Below, in pieces: positions 24,802 through 34,423 of a stretch of 64,000 bases of DNA. Source of the stretch: Cupriavidus consociatus (GTDB taxonomy: Bacteria > Pseudomonadota > Gammaproteobacteria > Burkholderiales > Burkholderiaceae); NCBI RefSeq assembly GCF_017814975.1, contig NZ_JAGIQA010000031.1, positions 1 through 64,000 of the forward strand, written 5' to 3'. A model generated the notes under the pieces. The model saw only the letters and a list, made by a program, of their open reading frames with translations. It had not been told where the DNA came from and ran no database searches. Position numbers and translations under genes: made by a program. Every line of letters begins with the position of its first letter. The first letter of the stretch is position 1.

Positions 24802-25737
24802 TCACTCGTAGCCGTAGGCCCGCAGTCCGGCTTCGTTGTCGGCCCAGCCGCTCTTCACCTTGATCCACATCTCGAGGTAGACCTTGCCGTCAAAAAGCTT
24901 TTCCATGTCGAGGCGCGCCTCGGTGGAGATCTGCTTGAGCTTGCTGCCCTTGTTACCGATGATCATGGCCTTGTGTGCGTCGCGCTCGACCAGGATGGTG
25001 GCAAACACGCGGCGCAGCCGGCCTTCGGTCTCGAACTTGTCGATGACCACGGTGCTGGTGTACGGCAGCTCGTCGCCGGTCCAGCGGAACACCTTCTCGC
25101 GGATGATCTCGGAGGCGAGGAAGCGCTCACTGCGGTCGGTCATCGCATCGGCGTCATACATCGGCTCGCCTTCCGGCAGGTAGGGCCTGATGATGTCGAA
25201 CAGCCGCGCGATATGGTCGCGGGTCTTGGCCGACATCGGCACCACTTCGCGGAACGGGAACAGCTGCCCCACCTTTTCCAGGAAGGGCATCATCACTTCC
25301 GAGCGGTTCTCGCCGATGCGGTCGAGCTTGTTGGTCACCAGCAGCACCGGCGTATTCTTAGGCAACAGCGACAGCACCTTCTCGTCGTCGGCGCCGTAAT
25401 AGCCGGCCTCGACGACGAACAGGATCAGGTCCACCGACGACAGCGTCGACGTGACCGCGCGGTTCAGCGAACGGTTCAGCGCGCTGGCGTGGCGGGTCTG
25501 GAATCCGGGCGTATCGACGAACACATACTGCGCGTCGTCCGTGGTCTGGATGCCGACGATGCGATGCCGCGTAGTCTGCGCCTTGCGCGAGGTGATGCTG
25601 ATTTTCTGGCCGACCAGCGCGTTCATCAGCGTGGACTTGCCCACGTTGGGACGGCCGACAATGGCCACGGTGCCGCAGCGGAACGCCGCGGCCGGGTTAT
25701 CCGCCGCGTCTTGCTGCGGATGGTTAGATTCGGTCAT
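24802..25737 (-). CDS. era: GTPase Era
   Basis: This 311-residue essential GTPase binds 16S rRNA during 30S subunit assembly. The G domain has GRPNVGKSTLMN (G1, about residues 28-39), DTPGFQTRH (G3) and TNKLDRIGE (G4). The C-terminal KH domain includes AMIIGNKGSKLKQI. Its ATG overlaps the rnc stop (ATGA), so translation is probably coupled to RNase III. The rnc-era-recO order is strongly conserved. Confidence 0.97.
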   Translation of the reverse strand: MTESNHPQQDAADNPAAAFRCGTVAIVGRPNVGKSTLMNALVGQKISITSRKAQTTRHRIVGIQTTDDAQYVFVDTPGFQTRHASALNRSLNRAVTSTLSSVDLILFVVEAGYYGADDEKVLSLLPKNTPVLLVTNKLDRIGENRSEVMMPFLEKVGQLFPFREVVPMSAKTRDHIARLFDIIRPYLPEGEPMYDADAMTDRSERFLASEIIREKVFRWTGDELPYTSTVVIDKFETEGRLRRVFATILVERDAHKAMIIGNKGSKLKQISTEARLDMEKLFDGKVYLEMWIKVKSGWADNEAGLRAYGYE

Positions 25738-26504
25738 TCCTTCAACCTGAGAGACAGCTGCGGGTCCTGCGGCTGGGGTTGCTTGCGGGTCTTGCCGGTG
25801 CGCTCGGCGCGGCTGCGCTTGAGCAACTGCGGCACCAGCTTCTGGACTTCGTCCAGCGCCAGCTTGGCAGCGGCCTGCTCGGCGGCACGCCGCGAAGCAC
25901 CAGTGCCGAACACCCGGACTTCCAGTTTAGGCACCGTGCACTCGACTTCAAACTGCTGGCTGTGCGCGGCCCCGTGGGTGGCGATTACGTTATATTGCGG
26001 CAGCGCGATCTTGTGGCCCTGCAGGTATTCCTGCAGCAGGGTCTTGGCGTCCTTGCCCAGCGTACGCGGATCCACCTGCTCCAGGATGGGGATATAGAGC
26101 TTGCGGATCAGCGCGCGCGCGGCCTCGAAGCCGGTATCGAGGAAGACCGCGCCAACAATGGCTTCGAGCGCGTCGGCGAGAATCGACGGGCGGCGGAAAC
26201 CGCCGCTCTTCAGCTCGCCCTCCCCCAGGCGCAGCGTGTCGGACAGCTGCAGCATCTGGGCGATCTCATACAGGGCCTGCTGCTTGACCAGGTTGGCCCG
26301 CACACGCGACAGGTCGCCTTCGTCGAGCTTGCCGAACATGCCATAGAGCATGTCCGCCACGGCACAGTTGAGCACCGAATCGCCCAAAAATTCGAGGCGT
26401 TCGTTGTGCTGGGCGCTGTGGCTGCGGTGCGTCAGCGCCTGCTGCAGCAATTCTGGCTTGCTGAATCGGTAGCCGAGTCGTTGCTGCAAGGCGTCGAGGT
26501 TCAT
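25734..26504 (-). CDS. rnc: ribonuclease III
   Basis: This 256-residue double-strand-specific RNase processes rRNA precursors. The signature NERLEFLGDSVLNCAVADML is present near residue 37, and DALEAIVGAVFLD carries the second acidic pair. The dsRNA-binding domain (residues about 155-225) has GTGASRRAAEQAAAKLAL. The C-terminus is a short basic tail. It starts 1 base after the DUF4845 gene stop and overlaps era, forming a tight unit. Confidence 0.96.
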   Translation of the reverse strand: MNLDALQQRLGYRFSKPELLQQALTHRSHSAQHNERLEFLGDSVLNCAVADMLYGMFGKLDEGDLSRVRANLVKQQALYEIAQMLQLSDTLRLGEGELKSGGFRRPSILADALEAIVGAVFLDTGFEAARALIRKLYIPILEQVDPRTLGKDAKTLLQEYLQGHKIALPQYNVIATHGAAHSQQFEVECTVPKLEVRVFGTGASRRAAEQAAAKLALDEVQKLVPQLLKRSRAERTGKTRKQPQPQDPQLSLRLKE

Positions 26505-26505
26505 A

Positions 26506-26919
26506 TCAGTGCTGCGTTCCCGAATAGGTGATCAGAAGACTCAGGGGTCCGTAGACGGGCACTTCGGTCCGGTACGAAAAATCGACCGAGCGGATGGTGC
26601 CGTTATCGTCCTCGCGGACCAGCAGGTCTTCGCCTTTGACTGCGGCAATCCGGTCGATGGCTGCCTGTTTGTCGAAATACTCGACGACTTCACGTTTGTT
26701 GACAGCGCGCTGCTTCGCGTAGCTGGCGGCGCGCTTCACTGAAAAATACTCCACCAGGCTCGGGATCGAGCGCACGGCCGGCAAGGCCACGCCGATCACG
26801 AAAACCACGACGACCAGCAGCGTCCAGACGGAAAATCCGCCCTGCCCGCGGTGCCGCGATCCGGCCTGCCTGTACTTCAGGCCTGGCTCTTTCCTCTTAC
26901 CCTTCCCGGTCTGACCCAT
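26506..26919 (-). CDS. DUF4845 single-pass membrane protein
   Basis: This 137-residue protein begins with a basic N-terminus (MGQTGKGKRKEPGLKYRQ), then one membrane segment (FSVWTLLVVVVFVIGVALP, about residues 29-48), then a small extracytoplasmic domain ending in SLLITYSGTQH. It matches the DUF4845 family that regularly sits between lepB and rnc in betaproteobacteria and gammaproteobacteria. The N-terminal helix resembles a type IV pilin-like anchor without a clear cleavage site. The function is unknown; the stable location suggests a link with signal peptidase I or RNase III expression. Confidence 0.88.
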   Translation of the reverse strand: MGQTGKGKRKEPGLKYRQAGSRHRGQGGFSVWTLLVVVVFVIGVALPAVRSIPSLVEYFSVKRAASYAKQRAVNKREVVEYFDKQAAIDRIAAVKGEDLLVREDDNGTIRSVDFSYRTEVPVYGPLSLLITYSGTQH

Positions 26920-26969
26920 TTGCGCTTGCCCTCTATTGTGTTGAGCGTTCTTGCGCCGCGCGGATTGAG

Positions 26970-27869
26970 TTATTTAAACGAGCCCACGCGTCCGAAATTG
27001 CCCAGGTTCATCCAGATGACAAAGGCCTTGCCGACGATATTCTCGTCCGGCACGAATCCCCAGTAGCGGGAGTCGAGGCTGTTGTCCCGGTTGTCGCCCA
27101 TCACAAAATAGTGACCTGCAGGTACCTTGCACGTCACACCCTGCTGATTGTAAGTGCAGTTTTCCCGGTAAGGGAAATCCGGGTCGGCGCCCGCGACGAA
27201 CGCCGGCCGTTCGGCATCGTTAAGGATGCCATGGTCGACGCTGCCGGGCAGCTTTTCGCGGAAATGCTTGGAATATGCCAGGCGCTCTTCGTCCAGGAAA
27301 TCCGGCAGCACGGTGTACTCGGCCGGCTTGCCATTGATGGTCAGCCGCTTGTTGAAATACTGCACCGTGTCGCCCGGCACGCCGATGACGCGCTTGATGT
27401 AATCGAGCGACTGGTCCTTCGGGTAGCGGAACACCATCACGTCGCCGCGCTGAGGCTCGCGCATGTCCATGATCTTCTTGTTCACCACCGGCAGCCGGAT
27501 GCCGTATTCATACTTGTTGACCAGGATGAAGTCGCCGATCAGCAGCGTCGGGATCATCGAGCCCGACGGGATCTTGAACGGCTCGACCACGAACGAGCGC
27601 AGCACGAACACCGCCAGGATCACCGGGAAGAAGCTGGCCGAGTATTCCAGCCACCACGGCTGGCGCAGCTTTTCTTCGGCCAGGCGCTTGCGCGTGGCGT
27701 CGGCATCGGTCGCGCCGAAGCCGCCTTGCAGCGCCGCCTGGCGGGAATCGAACTCGGCCAGCGCCAGCCGCGCCGAGGCGCGGCGCTGCCGCTCGAACAC
27801 GAGCTTGTCCGCGACCCACGCAACACCCGTAATCACCACCAGCACAAAAAGGATCAGTGCAAAATTCAT
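26970..27869 (-). CDS. lepB: signal peptidase I
   Basis: This 299-residue inner-membrane protease removes signal peptides from exported proteins. An N-terminal membrane segment (FALILFVLVVITGVAWVAD) and a second one near residue 80 (FFPVILAVFVLRSFVVEPF) precede the periplasmic catalytic domain. The catalytic Ser is in PSGSMIPTLLIGD, the Lys in DYIKRVIGVPGD, and the conserved box MGDNRDNSLDSRYWGFVP is intact. It lies immediately downstream of lepA on the same strand. Confidence 0.97.
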   Translation of the reverse strand: MNFALILFVLVVITGVAWVADKLVFERQRRASARLALAEFDSRQAALQGGFGATDADATRKRLAEEKLRQPWWLEYSASFFPVILAVFVLRSFVVEPFKIPSGSMIPTLLIGDFILVNKYEYGIRLPVVNKKIMDMREPQRGDVMVFRYPKDQSLDYIKRVIGVPGDTVQYFNKRLTINGKPAEYTVLPDFLDEERLAYSKHFREKLPGSVDHGILNDAERPAFVAGADPDFPYRENCTYNQQGVTCKVPAGHYFVMGDNRDNSLDSRYWGFVPDENIVGKAFVIWMNLGNFGRVGSFK

Positions 27870-27958
27870 GACGGCTTCTGGTTCTTGGAAATCCTGGTAC
27901 AGCCTGTTCTGTTACGCGCGCATTGAATCGCCGCGAGTGGCATCGTACTGCCGCTGCC

Positions 27959-29752
27959 TTACTTGTCGTCCACCTGCAGGATGGCCAGGAAGGCCTCTTG
28001 CGGGATCTCGACCGTACCCACCTGCTTCATGCGCTTCTTGCCGGCCTTCTGCTTTTCCAGCAGCTTCTTCTTGCGGGTGATATCGCCGCCGTAGCACTTG
28101 GCCAGCACGTTCTTGCGCAGTGCCTTGACGTTCTCGCGGGCAATGATATTCGAGCCGATCGCCGCCTGGATCGCCACGTCGTACATCTGCCGCGGAATAA
28201 TCTCGCGCATTTTCGCCGCGACTTCGCGACCGCGGTATTGCGAGTTGGAGCGATGCACGATTACCGACAGCGCATCGACCTTGTCGCTGTTGATCAGGAT
28301 GTCGACCTTGACCACGTCGGACGGACGATATTCCTTGAACTCGTAGTCCATCGACGCATAGCCGCGCGACACCGACTTCAGGCGATCAAAGAAGTCCATC
28401 ACGATTTCCGCCATCGGGATCTCATAGGTCAGCTGCACCTGCTTGCCGTGGTAGCTCATGTTGATCTGCGAGCCGCGCTTCTGCGTGCAAAGCGTGATCA
28501 CCGAGCCGACATATTCCTGCGGCATATACAGGTTGACGGTGACGATCGGTTCCAGGATCGCTTCGATCTTGCTCGGGTCCGGCATCTTCGCCGGATTTTC
28601 CACGGTGATCATGGTGCCGTCGCGCATCTCGACCTGGTACACCACCGTCGGCGCGGTCGTGATCAGATCCATGTCGAACTCGCGCTCCAGGCGCTCCTGC
28701 ACGATTTCCATGTGCAGCAGGCCCAGGAATCCGCAGCGGAAGCCGAAGCCCAGTGCCTGCGACACTTCCGGCTCGAACATCAGCGATGCGTCGTTCAGGC
28801 GCAGCTTCTCCAGCGACTCGCGTAGCGCTTCATACTGGTTGGCCTCGACCGGATACAGGCCGGCAAACACCTGCGGCTTGACTTCCTTGAAGCCCGGCAG
28901 CGGCGCCTCGGCCTTGCGCTGCACGGTGGTGATGGTGTCGCCCACCTTGGCGGCCTTCAGTTCCTTGATGCCGGCGATGACGAAGCCCACCTCGCCGGCG
29001 GTCAGCGCATCGCGCTGGATCGACTTGGGCGTAAACACGCCCACCTGCTCGACCAGGTGCTGAGCGCCGGTGGCCATCAGCAGGACCTTGTCCTTGGTGC
29101 GCAGCGTGCCGTTGACCACGCGCACCAGCATCACCACGCCGACATAGTTGTCGAACCACGAATCGATGATCAGCGCCTGCAGCGGTGCGTCGGCGTCGCC
29201 CTTGGGCGGCGGCACCTTGGCGATCAGGGCTTCGATCACGTCTTGCACGCCCTGGCCGGTCTTGGCAGAGCACGGCGTGGCGTCCTGCGCGTCGATGCCG
29301 ATGACGTCCTCGATCTCCTGGATCGCGTTGTCGGGGTCGGCCTGCGGCAAATCGATCTTGTTCAGCACGGGCACCACTTCCACGCCCAGCTCGATCGCGG
29401 TGTAGCAATTGGCCACGGTCTGCGCCTCAACGCCCTGCGAGGCGTCGACCACCAGCAGCGCGCCTTCGCAGGCAGACAGCGAGCGGCTGACTTCATAGCT
29501 GAAGTCGACGTGTCCCGGGGTATCGATCAGGTTCAGGTTGTAGACCTTGCCGTCGCGCGCCTTGTAGGTCAGCGCGGCGGTCTGCGCCTTGATGGTAATG
29601 CCGCGCTCTTTCTCGATATCCATCGAGTCGAGGACCTGCGCTTCCATCTCCCGATCCGACAGCCCTCCACAGAGCTGAATGATCCGGTCGGCCAGGGTGG
29701 ACTTCCCATGGTCGATATGGGCAATGATCGAGAAATTACGGATATGGTCCAT
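27959..29752 (-). CDS. lepA: elongation factor 4 (LepA), ribosome back-translocase GTPase
   Basis: This 597-residue translational GTPase acts on stalled ribosomes and in 30S assembly. G motifs are present: AHIDHGKSTLADRI (G1), DTPGHVDFSYEVSRSL (G3) and LNKIDLPQ (G4). The LepA-specific C-terminal domain includes GGDITRKKKLLEKQKAGKKR. The length is standard. It lies 89 bases before lepB, so co-transcription is likely. About 200 bases separate it from the glutaredoxin-like gene upstream. Confidence 0.97.
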   Translation of the reverse strand: MDHIRNFSIIAHIDHGKSTLADRIIQLCGGLSDREMEAQVLDSMDIEKERGITIKAQTAALTYKARDGKVYNLNLIDTPGHVDFSYEVSRSLSACEGALLVVDASQGVEAQTVANCYTAIELGVEVVPVLNKIDLPQADPDNAIQEIEDVIGIDAQDATPCSAKTGQGVQDVIEALIAKVPPPKGDADAPLQALIIDSWFDNYVGVVMLVRVVNGTLRTKDKVLLMATGAQHLVEQVGVFTPKSIQRDALTAGEVGFVIAGIKELKAAKVGDTITTVQRKAEAPLPGFKEVKPQVFAGLYPVEANQYEALRESLEKLRLNDASLMFEPEVSQALGFGFRCGFLGLLHMEIVQERLEREFDMDLITTAPTVVYQVEMRDGTMITVENPAKMPDPSKIEAILEPIVTVNLYMPQEYVGSVITLCTQKRGSQINMSYHGKQVQLTYEIPMAEIVMDFFDRLKSVSRGYASMDYEFKEYRPSDVVKVDILINSDKVDALSVIVHRSNSQYRGREVAAKMREIIPRQMYDVAIQAAIGSNIIARENVKALRKNVLAKCYGGDITRKKKLLEKQKAGKKRMKQVGTVEIPQEAFLAILQVDDK

Positions 29753-29962
29753 CTAGTGTTCAGGGGAGCGCCGGCAGCAGGGCCCGGGCGGCAACAACGG
29801 TTCGTCGCAGTTCGAAAATGGCCCGGCGCCGCGCGCCGACAGGCGTGCGCGGGCGTGCCGCAAAGGTCAGGGGTGCAATTTTTGCGCCAATCCGCAATTT
29901 TACCGGATTTTCAAAGGCTTCCGGGTCGTGAAATGGCCACGCCGTATGCGTGCCAGGCACAC

Positions 29963-30247
29963 TCAGCGGTTGGCGCGCACGCCGCCGTGTGCCGCAAGCC
30001 ATACCCGCACTGCGCCATCATCCAGGAAATAGTGACAAAGCTGCGCAGCACCGCTGTCGAGCGCCTCCGGCGGCCCTGGCATCAATACTGGGACCAGTTC
30101 GCCGAAGCGGTCTTCCAGGCCGGCGTCGCTGTCGACATCCACCTCATGCAGCACGAAAGAAAAATCGCGCCGGAGCAACTCCAGCGCGAGCTTCATGTCG
30201 TCGCACAGATGGCAGTATGCCCGGCCGTAAAGCGTCAGCGCGGGCAT
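29963..30247 (-). CDS. glutaredoxin-like (DUF836) thiol protein
   Basis: This 94-residue protein begins MPALTLYGRAYCHLCDDMK, with a CxxC redox pair in the normal thioredoxin-fold position, then VLHEVDVDSDAGLEDRFGEL and VPVLMPG with the expected cis-proline region. It matches the small glutaredoxin-like family found between degP/mucD and lepA in many betaproteobacteria. The ATG at 30247 lies 19 bases after the degP stop; a start overlapping degP (30286) is also possible. The substrate is unknown. It may help thiol balance for envelope-stress or export functions of the operon. Confidence 0.85.
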   Translation of the reverse strand: MPALTLYGRAYCHLCDDMKLALELLRRDFSFVLHEVDVDSDAGLEDRFGELVPVLMPGPPEALDSGAAQLCHYFLDDGAVRVWLAAHGGVRANR

Positions 30248-30266
30248 GCCATCGAGGCGGAACGGA

Positions 30267-31757
30267 TCAGCGGTTGGCGGTGGCACCCGGGCGCAGCGTC
30301 AGCACCTGGGTGGCGTCGCCGCGCCGCACGAACACCGCGGCGATCCGGCTCTTGTCCAGCCCGCGCACCAGTTCGTTGAACTGGCGGGCGTTGGTCACGT
30401 CCGTGTCGCCCAGGCGCAGGATAATGTCGCCCGGACGGATGCCGGCGCGCAGCGCAGGGCCGTCGGCCAGCTCTACCTCGACGCCCGACTTGAGCTTGAG
30501 TTCCTTCAGGCGCGCGTCAGGCAGGTCGTTGACCACCAGACCCAGCGCGTTGGGCTTGCTGGCCTGTGCGCTGTCTTCCTTGGGCGCAGCGCTGCGGCTG
30601 GCGCGCGCCTTGCCGTCCGGCTCCAGCTCGGCGACGGTGATGGTGACCTCGCGGGTCGCACCCTTGCGCCACAACTGCAGCGGCACGCGCGCGCCCGGCT
30701 TGGTGTCGCCGACCATGCGCGGCAAGTCCGAAGCGCGCTCGATATCGCGGCCGTTGAACTTCAGGATGATGTCGCCGGCCTCGATCCCTGCCTTCTCGGC
30801 GGGGCCGCCCGGCTCGACGCTGCCAACCAGTGCGCCGCGCGCACGGCCCAGTCCCAGCGAATCAGCCACTTCCTTGGTGACATCGCCGATCGCCACAGCG
30901 ATGCGGCCGCGGGTCACGCGCCCGGCGGTCTTGAGCTGCTCCGACACGCGCATCGCCTCGTCGATCGGGATTGCAAAGGAAATACCCATATAGCCGCCGC
31001 TGCGGCTGTAGATTTGCGAGTTGATGCCGATCACTTCGCCGCGCAGGTTGATCAGCGGGCCGCCCGAGTTACCGGGGTTGACCGCCACATCGGTCTGGAT
31101 AAACGGCACATAATCGCCGGTATCGCGCCCCTTGGCCGAGACGATGCCGGCAGTCACGCTGTTATCGAGCCCGAACGGCGAGCCGATGGCCAGCACCCAC
31201 TCTCCGGCGCGGACTTTTTCCGAGTCGCCCAGCGGCAGGCGCGGCAGGTTGTTGGCATCCACCTTCAGCAGCGCCACGTCGGTACGCTTGTCCGAGCCGA
31301 TCAGCTTTGCCTTGAACTCGCGCTTGTCCGGCAGCGTCACGTAGATGGTTTCGGCGTCCGCCACCACATGCGCATTGGTCATCACATAACCATCGGCACT
31401 GATAATGAAGCCCGAGCCTACGCCGCGGCTTTGCTCTTCCTGCTGCGGCGGCTGGTTACGGCGGGGCGGCGTGCCGGGGGACGGCGCGCCCGGCATGGGC
31501 ACGCCAAAGAAGCGCCGGAAGAACTCGGCCATTTCATCATCGCCGGGGGCGCCGCCGCGTTGGCGCACGCGCTCGGTGGTGCGGATATTGACCACCGCGG
31601 GGCTGGCCTTTTCCACCAGGTCGGTGAAATCAGGCAGGTTGTAGCTGTTGGCGGCAGTCTGGGCGTGGCTGACTTCGGCCACGGTCGGGCCGAGCACCAA
31701 CATGGCAGCCATGACCACGGCACGCGCCAGGGCTGGAGATCTGAAAGTCATCGACAA
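30267..31757 (-). CDS. mucD: periplasmic serine protease of the DegP/MucD (Do) family
   Basis: This 496-residue protein degrades or refolds misfolded envelope proteins. A signal peptide (ARAVVMAAMLVLGPTVAEVSHA) precedes the trypsin-like domain. Its catalytic triad is His in MTNAHVVAD, Asp in KRTDVALLKVD and Ser in NPGNSGGPLINL. Two C-terminal PDZ domains follow (GALVGSVEPGGPAEKAGIEA and GIRPGDIILRLGDTDV). It lies downstream of rseA-mucB, so it is part of the sigma-E operon. The N-terminal linker carries a Gln/Pro-rich loop (residues about 90-105). Confidence 0.95.
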   Translation of the reverse strand: MSMTFRSPALARAVVMAAMLVLGPTVAEVSHAQTAANSYNLPDFTDLVEKASPAVVNIRTTERVRQRGGAPGDDEMAEFFRRFFGVPMPGAPSPGTPPRRNQPPQQEEQSRGVGSGFIISADGYVMTNAHVVADAETIYVTLPDKREFKAKLIGSDKRTDVALLKVDANNLPRLPLGDSEKVRAGEWVLAIGSPFGLDNSVTAGIVSAKGRDTGDYVPFIQTDVAVNPGNSGGPLINLRGEVIGINSQIYSRSGGYMGISFAIPIDEAMRVSEQLKTAGRVTRGRIAVAIGDVTKEVADSLGLGRARGALVGSVEPGGPAEKAGIEAGDIILKFNGRDIERASDLPRMVGDTKPGARVPLQLWRKGATREVTITVAELEPDGKARASRSAAPKEDSAQASKPNALGLVVNDLPDARLKELKLKSGVEVELADGPALRAGIRPGDIILRLGDTDVTNARQFNELVRGLDKSRIAAVFVRRGDATQVLTLRPGATANR

Positions 31758-31881
31758 CTCCCGGGATTCAGCGAAAGAAGAAAAACCGAAATGATCCCGT
31801 GGCTGGGACCCCTTGCGCAGGTTTCATGGGCCGGGCACCCGGAACGGGCATTCCGAGGCGCCGGCTGCACCCGCGTCAGGC

Positions 31882-32970
31882 TCAGTGTACCGCCTTGGGC
31901 TGCCGGTACTCTACGGCCGTCGCAAACTGGCGTACGGTGCTCGCCGGCACTTCGCCGACCACGGTGATCCAGTAATCGGCTATCCGGCGCACCACGACCT
32001 GGGTCGCGCCGAGCGCGGCTACGCCCTCGCGGCGCACTCGCTGCTCGGAAACCGGCTCGATGAAGACCGAGAGGCCGGTCAGCCCGTCGCTGTAGACCAC
32101 CTGCAGAACTTCGAAGACCTGACCGCGGCTGTTGCCGGGCGCCGACGCCCGAAGCTCACCCAGCGGACGGCGCACCTCGCGGATTTTCTGGAAACCCTTC
32201 AGCGGCACCGCGATCGTCCATCCTTCGTCGGCGATATTGGTCGGCTGGTAATTTACCTCGTAGTGGTTCCAGTTGCTGGAACTCTTGATGGCTGCGAGGA
32301 TGCGCTGCTTTTCAGACGGCACCCCGATCTGGACTTGCGAGAACGCCACCTGCTCCAGCACCTTGCCGCCGTCGCCAACGGTCTGCGCACGCATCAGCAG
32401 GCCGGAATTCTTCTCGGCCCACAGGCGCACCGCATAGCGCGCGGCATCGTGCGGCTCCAGCGCGAACACCTCGCAATCCATGCCGGCGACGCGCTCCGCG
32501 GGCATCCTGCGCATGTCATAAAGTTCGAGCACATCGTTCTTGTTGGTGGCAAGCAGCGCCGGGAAGCGGTCCTTGGCTTCCTGCTTCTCCACCACCACCA
32601 GCTTGGCTTCCGGAATCAGGCTGTGCACCACGTCATTCTGGCGCAGCACCTCGCGCGGCTTGCCGTCCAGCGTTTCCAGGCGCTCGTACTCGTTGTTGAC
32701 CAGATCGCTGTAATGCTGGATGCGCGACGCATGCATGACGCTGCCGCGCTGATAGATCAGCGTGCCGACATAGTTTTCGCGTTGCGCGGCTTTGTGGATC
32801 TTGTTGAGCCAGGCGGTGGCGTCGCGTCGGTTCAGCGTATTGTCCGAGGGCTGCGCGGTTGCCGCTGCAGCAGTCAGACACAAGGCCAGAAAAAGGGACC
32901 TACGCAGGGCCCCAATTCTCTGTGCGCCCGCTACATAGGCGGACGACCGTCCCTTAAGCATGTCCGGCAT
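31882..32970 (-). CDS. mucB: sigma-E regulatory protein MucB/RseB
   Basis: This 362-residue periplasmic protein binds the anti-sigma factor RseA and shields it from proteolysis until it senses lipoprotein or LPS intermediates. A signal peptide is present (LRRSLFLALCLTAAAATAQP). The N-terminal MucB/RseB domain reads ATAWLNKIHKAAQRENYVGT and LIYQRGSVMHASRIQHYSD. The C-terminal domain contains WTIAVPLKGFQKIREVRRP and GLSVFIEPV. Its ATG overlaps the rseA stop (TAATG), which implies coupled translation. ATG 32961 is a possible alternative start. Confidence 0.93.
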   Translation of the reverse strand: MPDMLKGRSSAYVAGAQRIGALRRSLFLALCLTAAAATAQPSDNTLNRRDATAWLNKIHKAAQRENYVGTLIYQRGSVMHASRIQHYSDLVNNEYERLETLDGKPREVLRQNDVVHSLIPEAKLVVVEKQEAKDRFPALLATNKNDVLELYDMRRMPAERVAGMDCEVFALEPHDAARYAVRLWAEKNSGLLMRAQTVGDGGKVLEQVAFSQVQIGVPSEKQRILAAIKSSSNWNHYEVNYQPTNIADEGWTIAVPLKGFQKIREVRRPLGELRASAPGNSRGQVFEVLQVVYSDGLTGLSVFIEPVSEQRVRREGVAALGATQVVVRRIADYWITVVGEVPASTVRQFATAVEYRQPKAVH

Positions 32971-33593
32971 TATTCCTGCGTATTTTCCTGAGAGAAGCTG
33001 GCGCCGTTGGCAACCGTGCGCATGGTCGGCACGAACGCATCCGTTGCCACCGAGGTGCGATGGGCACGCAGATATTCGTCCAGGCGCGGGTCGCGGATCA
33101 TCTGGGTATCGGCTACGGTGACGATGCCGGCAGCCGGCGCGGCTGCGGACGGTTCCGCACGCGCCACCACGGCTTCGGGCACGGCCAGGCCAGCGGGTCC
33201 GCGCATCTGCGGCACGACCACCCAGCTGACCGCCGCCACTGCGGCAGCGATCGCGGTACCAGGCAAGGCGCGGCGCACCCACGATGGCCTGACCAGCAGG
33301 CGGTGGCGTGCACTGGCTTGCGCCACGGCCGGCACCAGCACGTGCGGCTCGGCCTCCAGGCGGGCGGAGAAGCGAGTAAGGAAATCGGCGGTGGAGCCTG
33401 CGTGCGTCAGGTCTTCCGAGCGCAGCGCATCGCCGATCAACTGGTATGTGCTCCAGTCGGCCATGCCGTCGTCGCTTTTTGCGAGATCGAGCACGGCATT
33501 GACTTCGTGCGGCGCCAGTTCGCCATCCATCAGAACGGAGATCTGCTCCGCTGCTTCCACTACATGAACCGACTGCTTATGAGCCTGACCCAT
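32970..33593 (-). CDS. rseA: sigma-E anti-sigma factor RseA/MucA
   Basis: This 207-residue single-pass inner-membrane protein holds RpoE inactive. The N-terminal cytoplasmic domain (EQISVLMDGELAPHEVNAVL, DWSTYQLIGDALRSED) is the RseA_N domain that binds the sigma factor. A membrane segment lies at about residues 109-127. The periplasmic tail would contact MucB. The ATG at 33593 (MGQAHKQ) has a purine-rich GGGTGGGAA site immediately upstream. It follows rpoE by about 130 bases and overlaps mucB. Confidence 0.92.
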   Translation of the reverse strand: MGQAHKQSVHVVEAAEQISVLMDGELAPHEVNAVLDLAKSDDGMADWSTYQLIGDALRSEDLTHAGSTADFLTRFSARLEAEPHVLVPAVAQASARHRLLVRPSWVRRALPGTAIAAAVAAVSWVVVPQMRGPAGLAVPEAVVARAEPSAAAPAAGIVTVADTQMIRDPRLDEYLRAHRTSVATDAFVPTMRTVANGASFSQENTQE

Positions 33594-33724
33594 TTCCCAC
33601 CCCAAGACATTCCATTGAACACCGATAATCCCGTCTACTGCTGTCGCTTATCGATGCAGGAATAGGCTGCAACGCTGGCCGCACGACATCGTTCTTTGCT
33701 ACCGAACTACTACCACCGGAACCA

Positions 33725-34324
33725 CTACCACCGCTTGCCCTCTGCCGTTCCCAGCAGCGGGCGCAATCTTTCGGCAATCGCCTCGCGCGCGCGGAAGATC
33801 CGCGAGCGCACCGTGCCGATCGGACATCCCATCGCCTCCGCGATTTCCTCATAGCTGAGGCCCTCGATCTCGCGCAGCGTGATGGCGGTCCGCAATTCCT
33901 CCGGCAGTGCTTCCATGGCGCGGTTCACCGTCTCGGCAACCTGGCGCGTGTGGAGCATCGACTCCGGCGTATTGATATCCCTTAGTTGCTCACCGTCCGC
34001 AAAAGTTTCAGCCTCTTCTGCATCGATGTCGCTCGACGCTTCCGGACGGCGGCCCTGGGTAGCCAGGTAGTTCTTGGCCGTGTTGACGGCGATCCGGTAC
34101 AGCCACGTGTAGAAGGCCGACTCCCCGCGAAACTGGGGCAAGGCACGATATGCCTTGATAAAGGCATCCTGCGCCACATCCTCGACTTCGGCGGGGTCTC
34201 TGACCAGGCGCGAGATCAGGCGAATGATCTTCCGATGGTATTTGGTCACCAGAAGTTCAAAGGCCCGCTTGTCGCCCTGCTGGACGCGTTCAACTAGGAG
34301 CTGATCGGCTTCGCGTTCGCTCAC
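33725..34324 (-). CDS. rpoE: extracytoplasmic-function sigma factor RpoE (sigma-E)
   Basis: This 199-residue ECF sigma factor controls envelope-stress genes. Region 2 includes DPAEVEDVAQDAFIKAYRAL and FYTWLYRIAVNTAKNYL. Region 4 includes REIEGLSYEEIAEAMGCPIG followed by TVRSRIFRAREAI, the -35-binding helix-turn-helix. It is followed by rseA, mucB and mucD, the classical regulatory operon. A sigma-E-type promoter candidate lies about 100 bases upstream (34424-34451), which fits autoregulation. Confidence 0.96.
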   Translation of the reverse strand: MSEREADQLLVERVQQGDKRAFELLVTKYHRKIIRLISRLVRDPAEVEDVAQDAFIKAYRALPQFRGESAFYTWLYRIAVNTAKNYLATQGRRPEASSDIDAEEAETFADGEQLRDINTPESMLHTRQVAETVNRAMEALPEELRTAITLREIEGLSYEEIAEAMGCPIGTVRSRIFRAREAIAERLRPLLGTAEGKRW

Positions 34325-34423
34325 GTATGGCTCACCTGCAGTGTATCTCTTGGTTTGGTCGTCACGACAAACGTTGTATTTTACCTACGATTCTCCGCCC
34401 GCCCCGTCGAGCAACGCGCATCC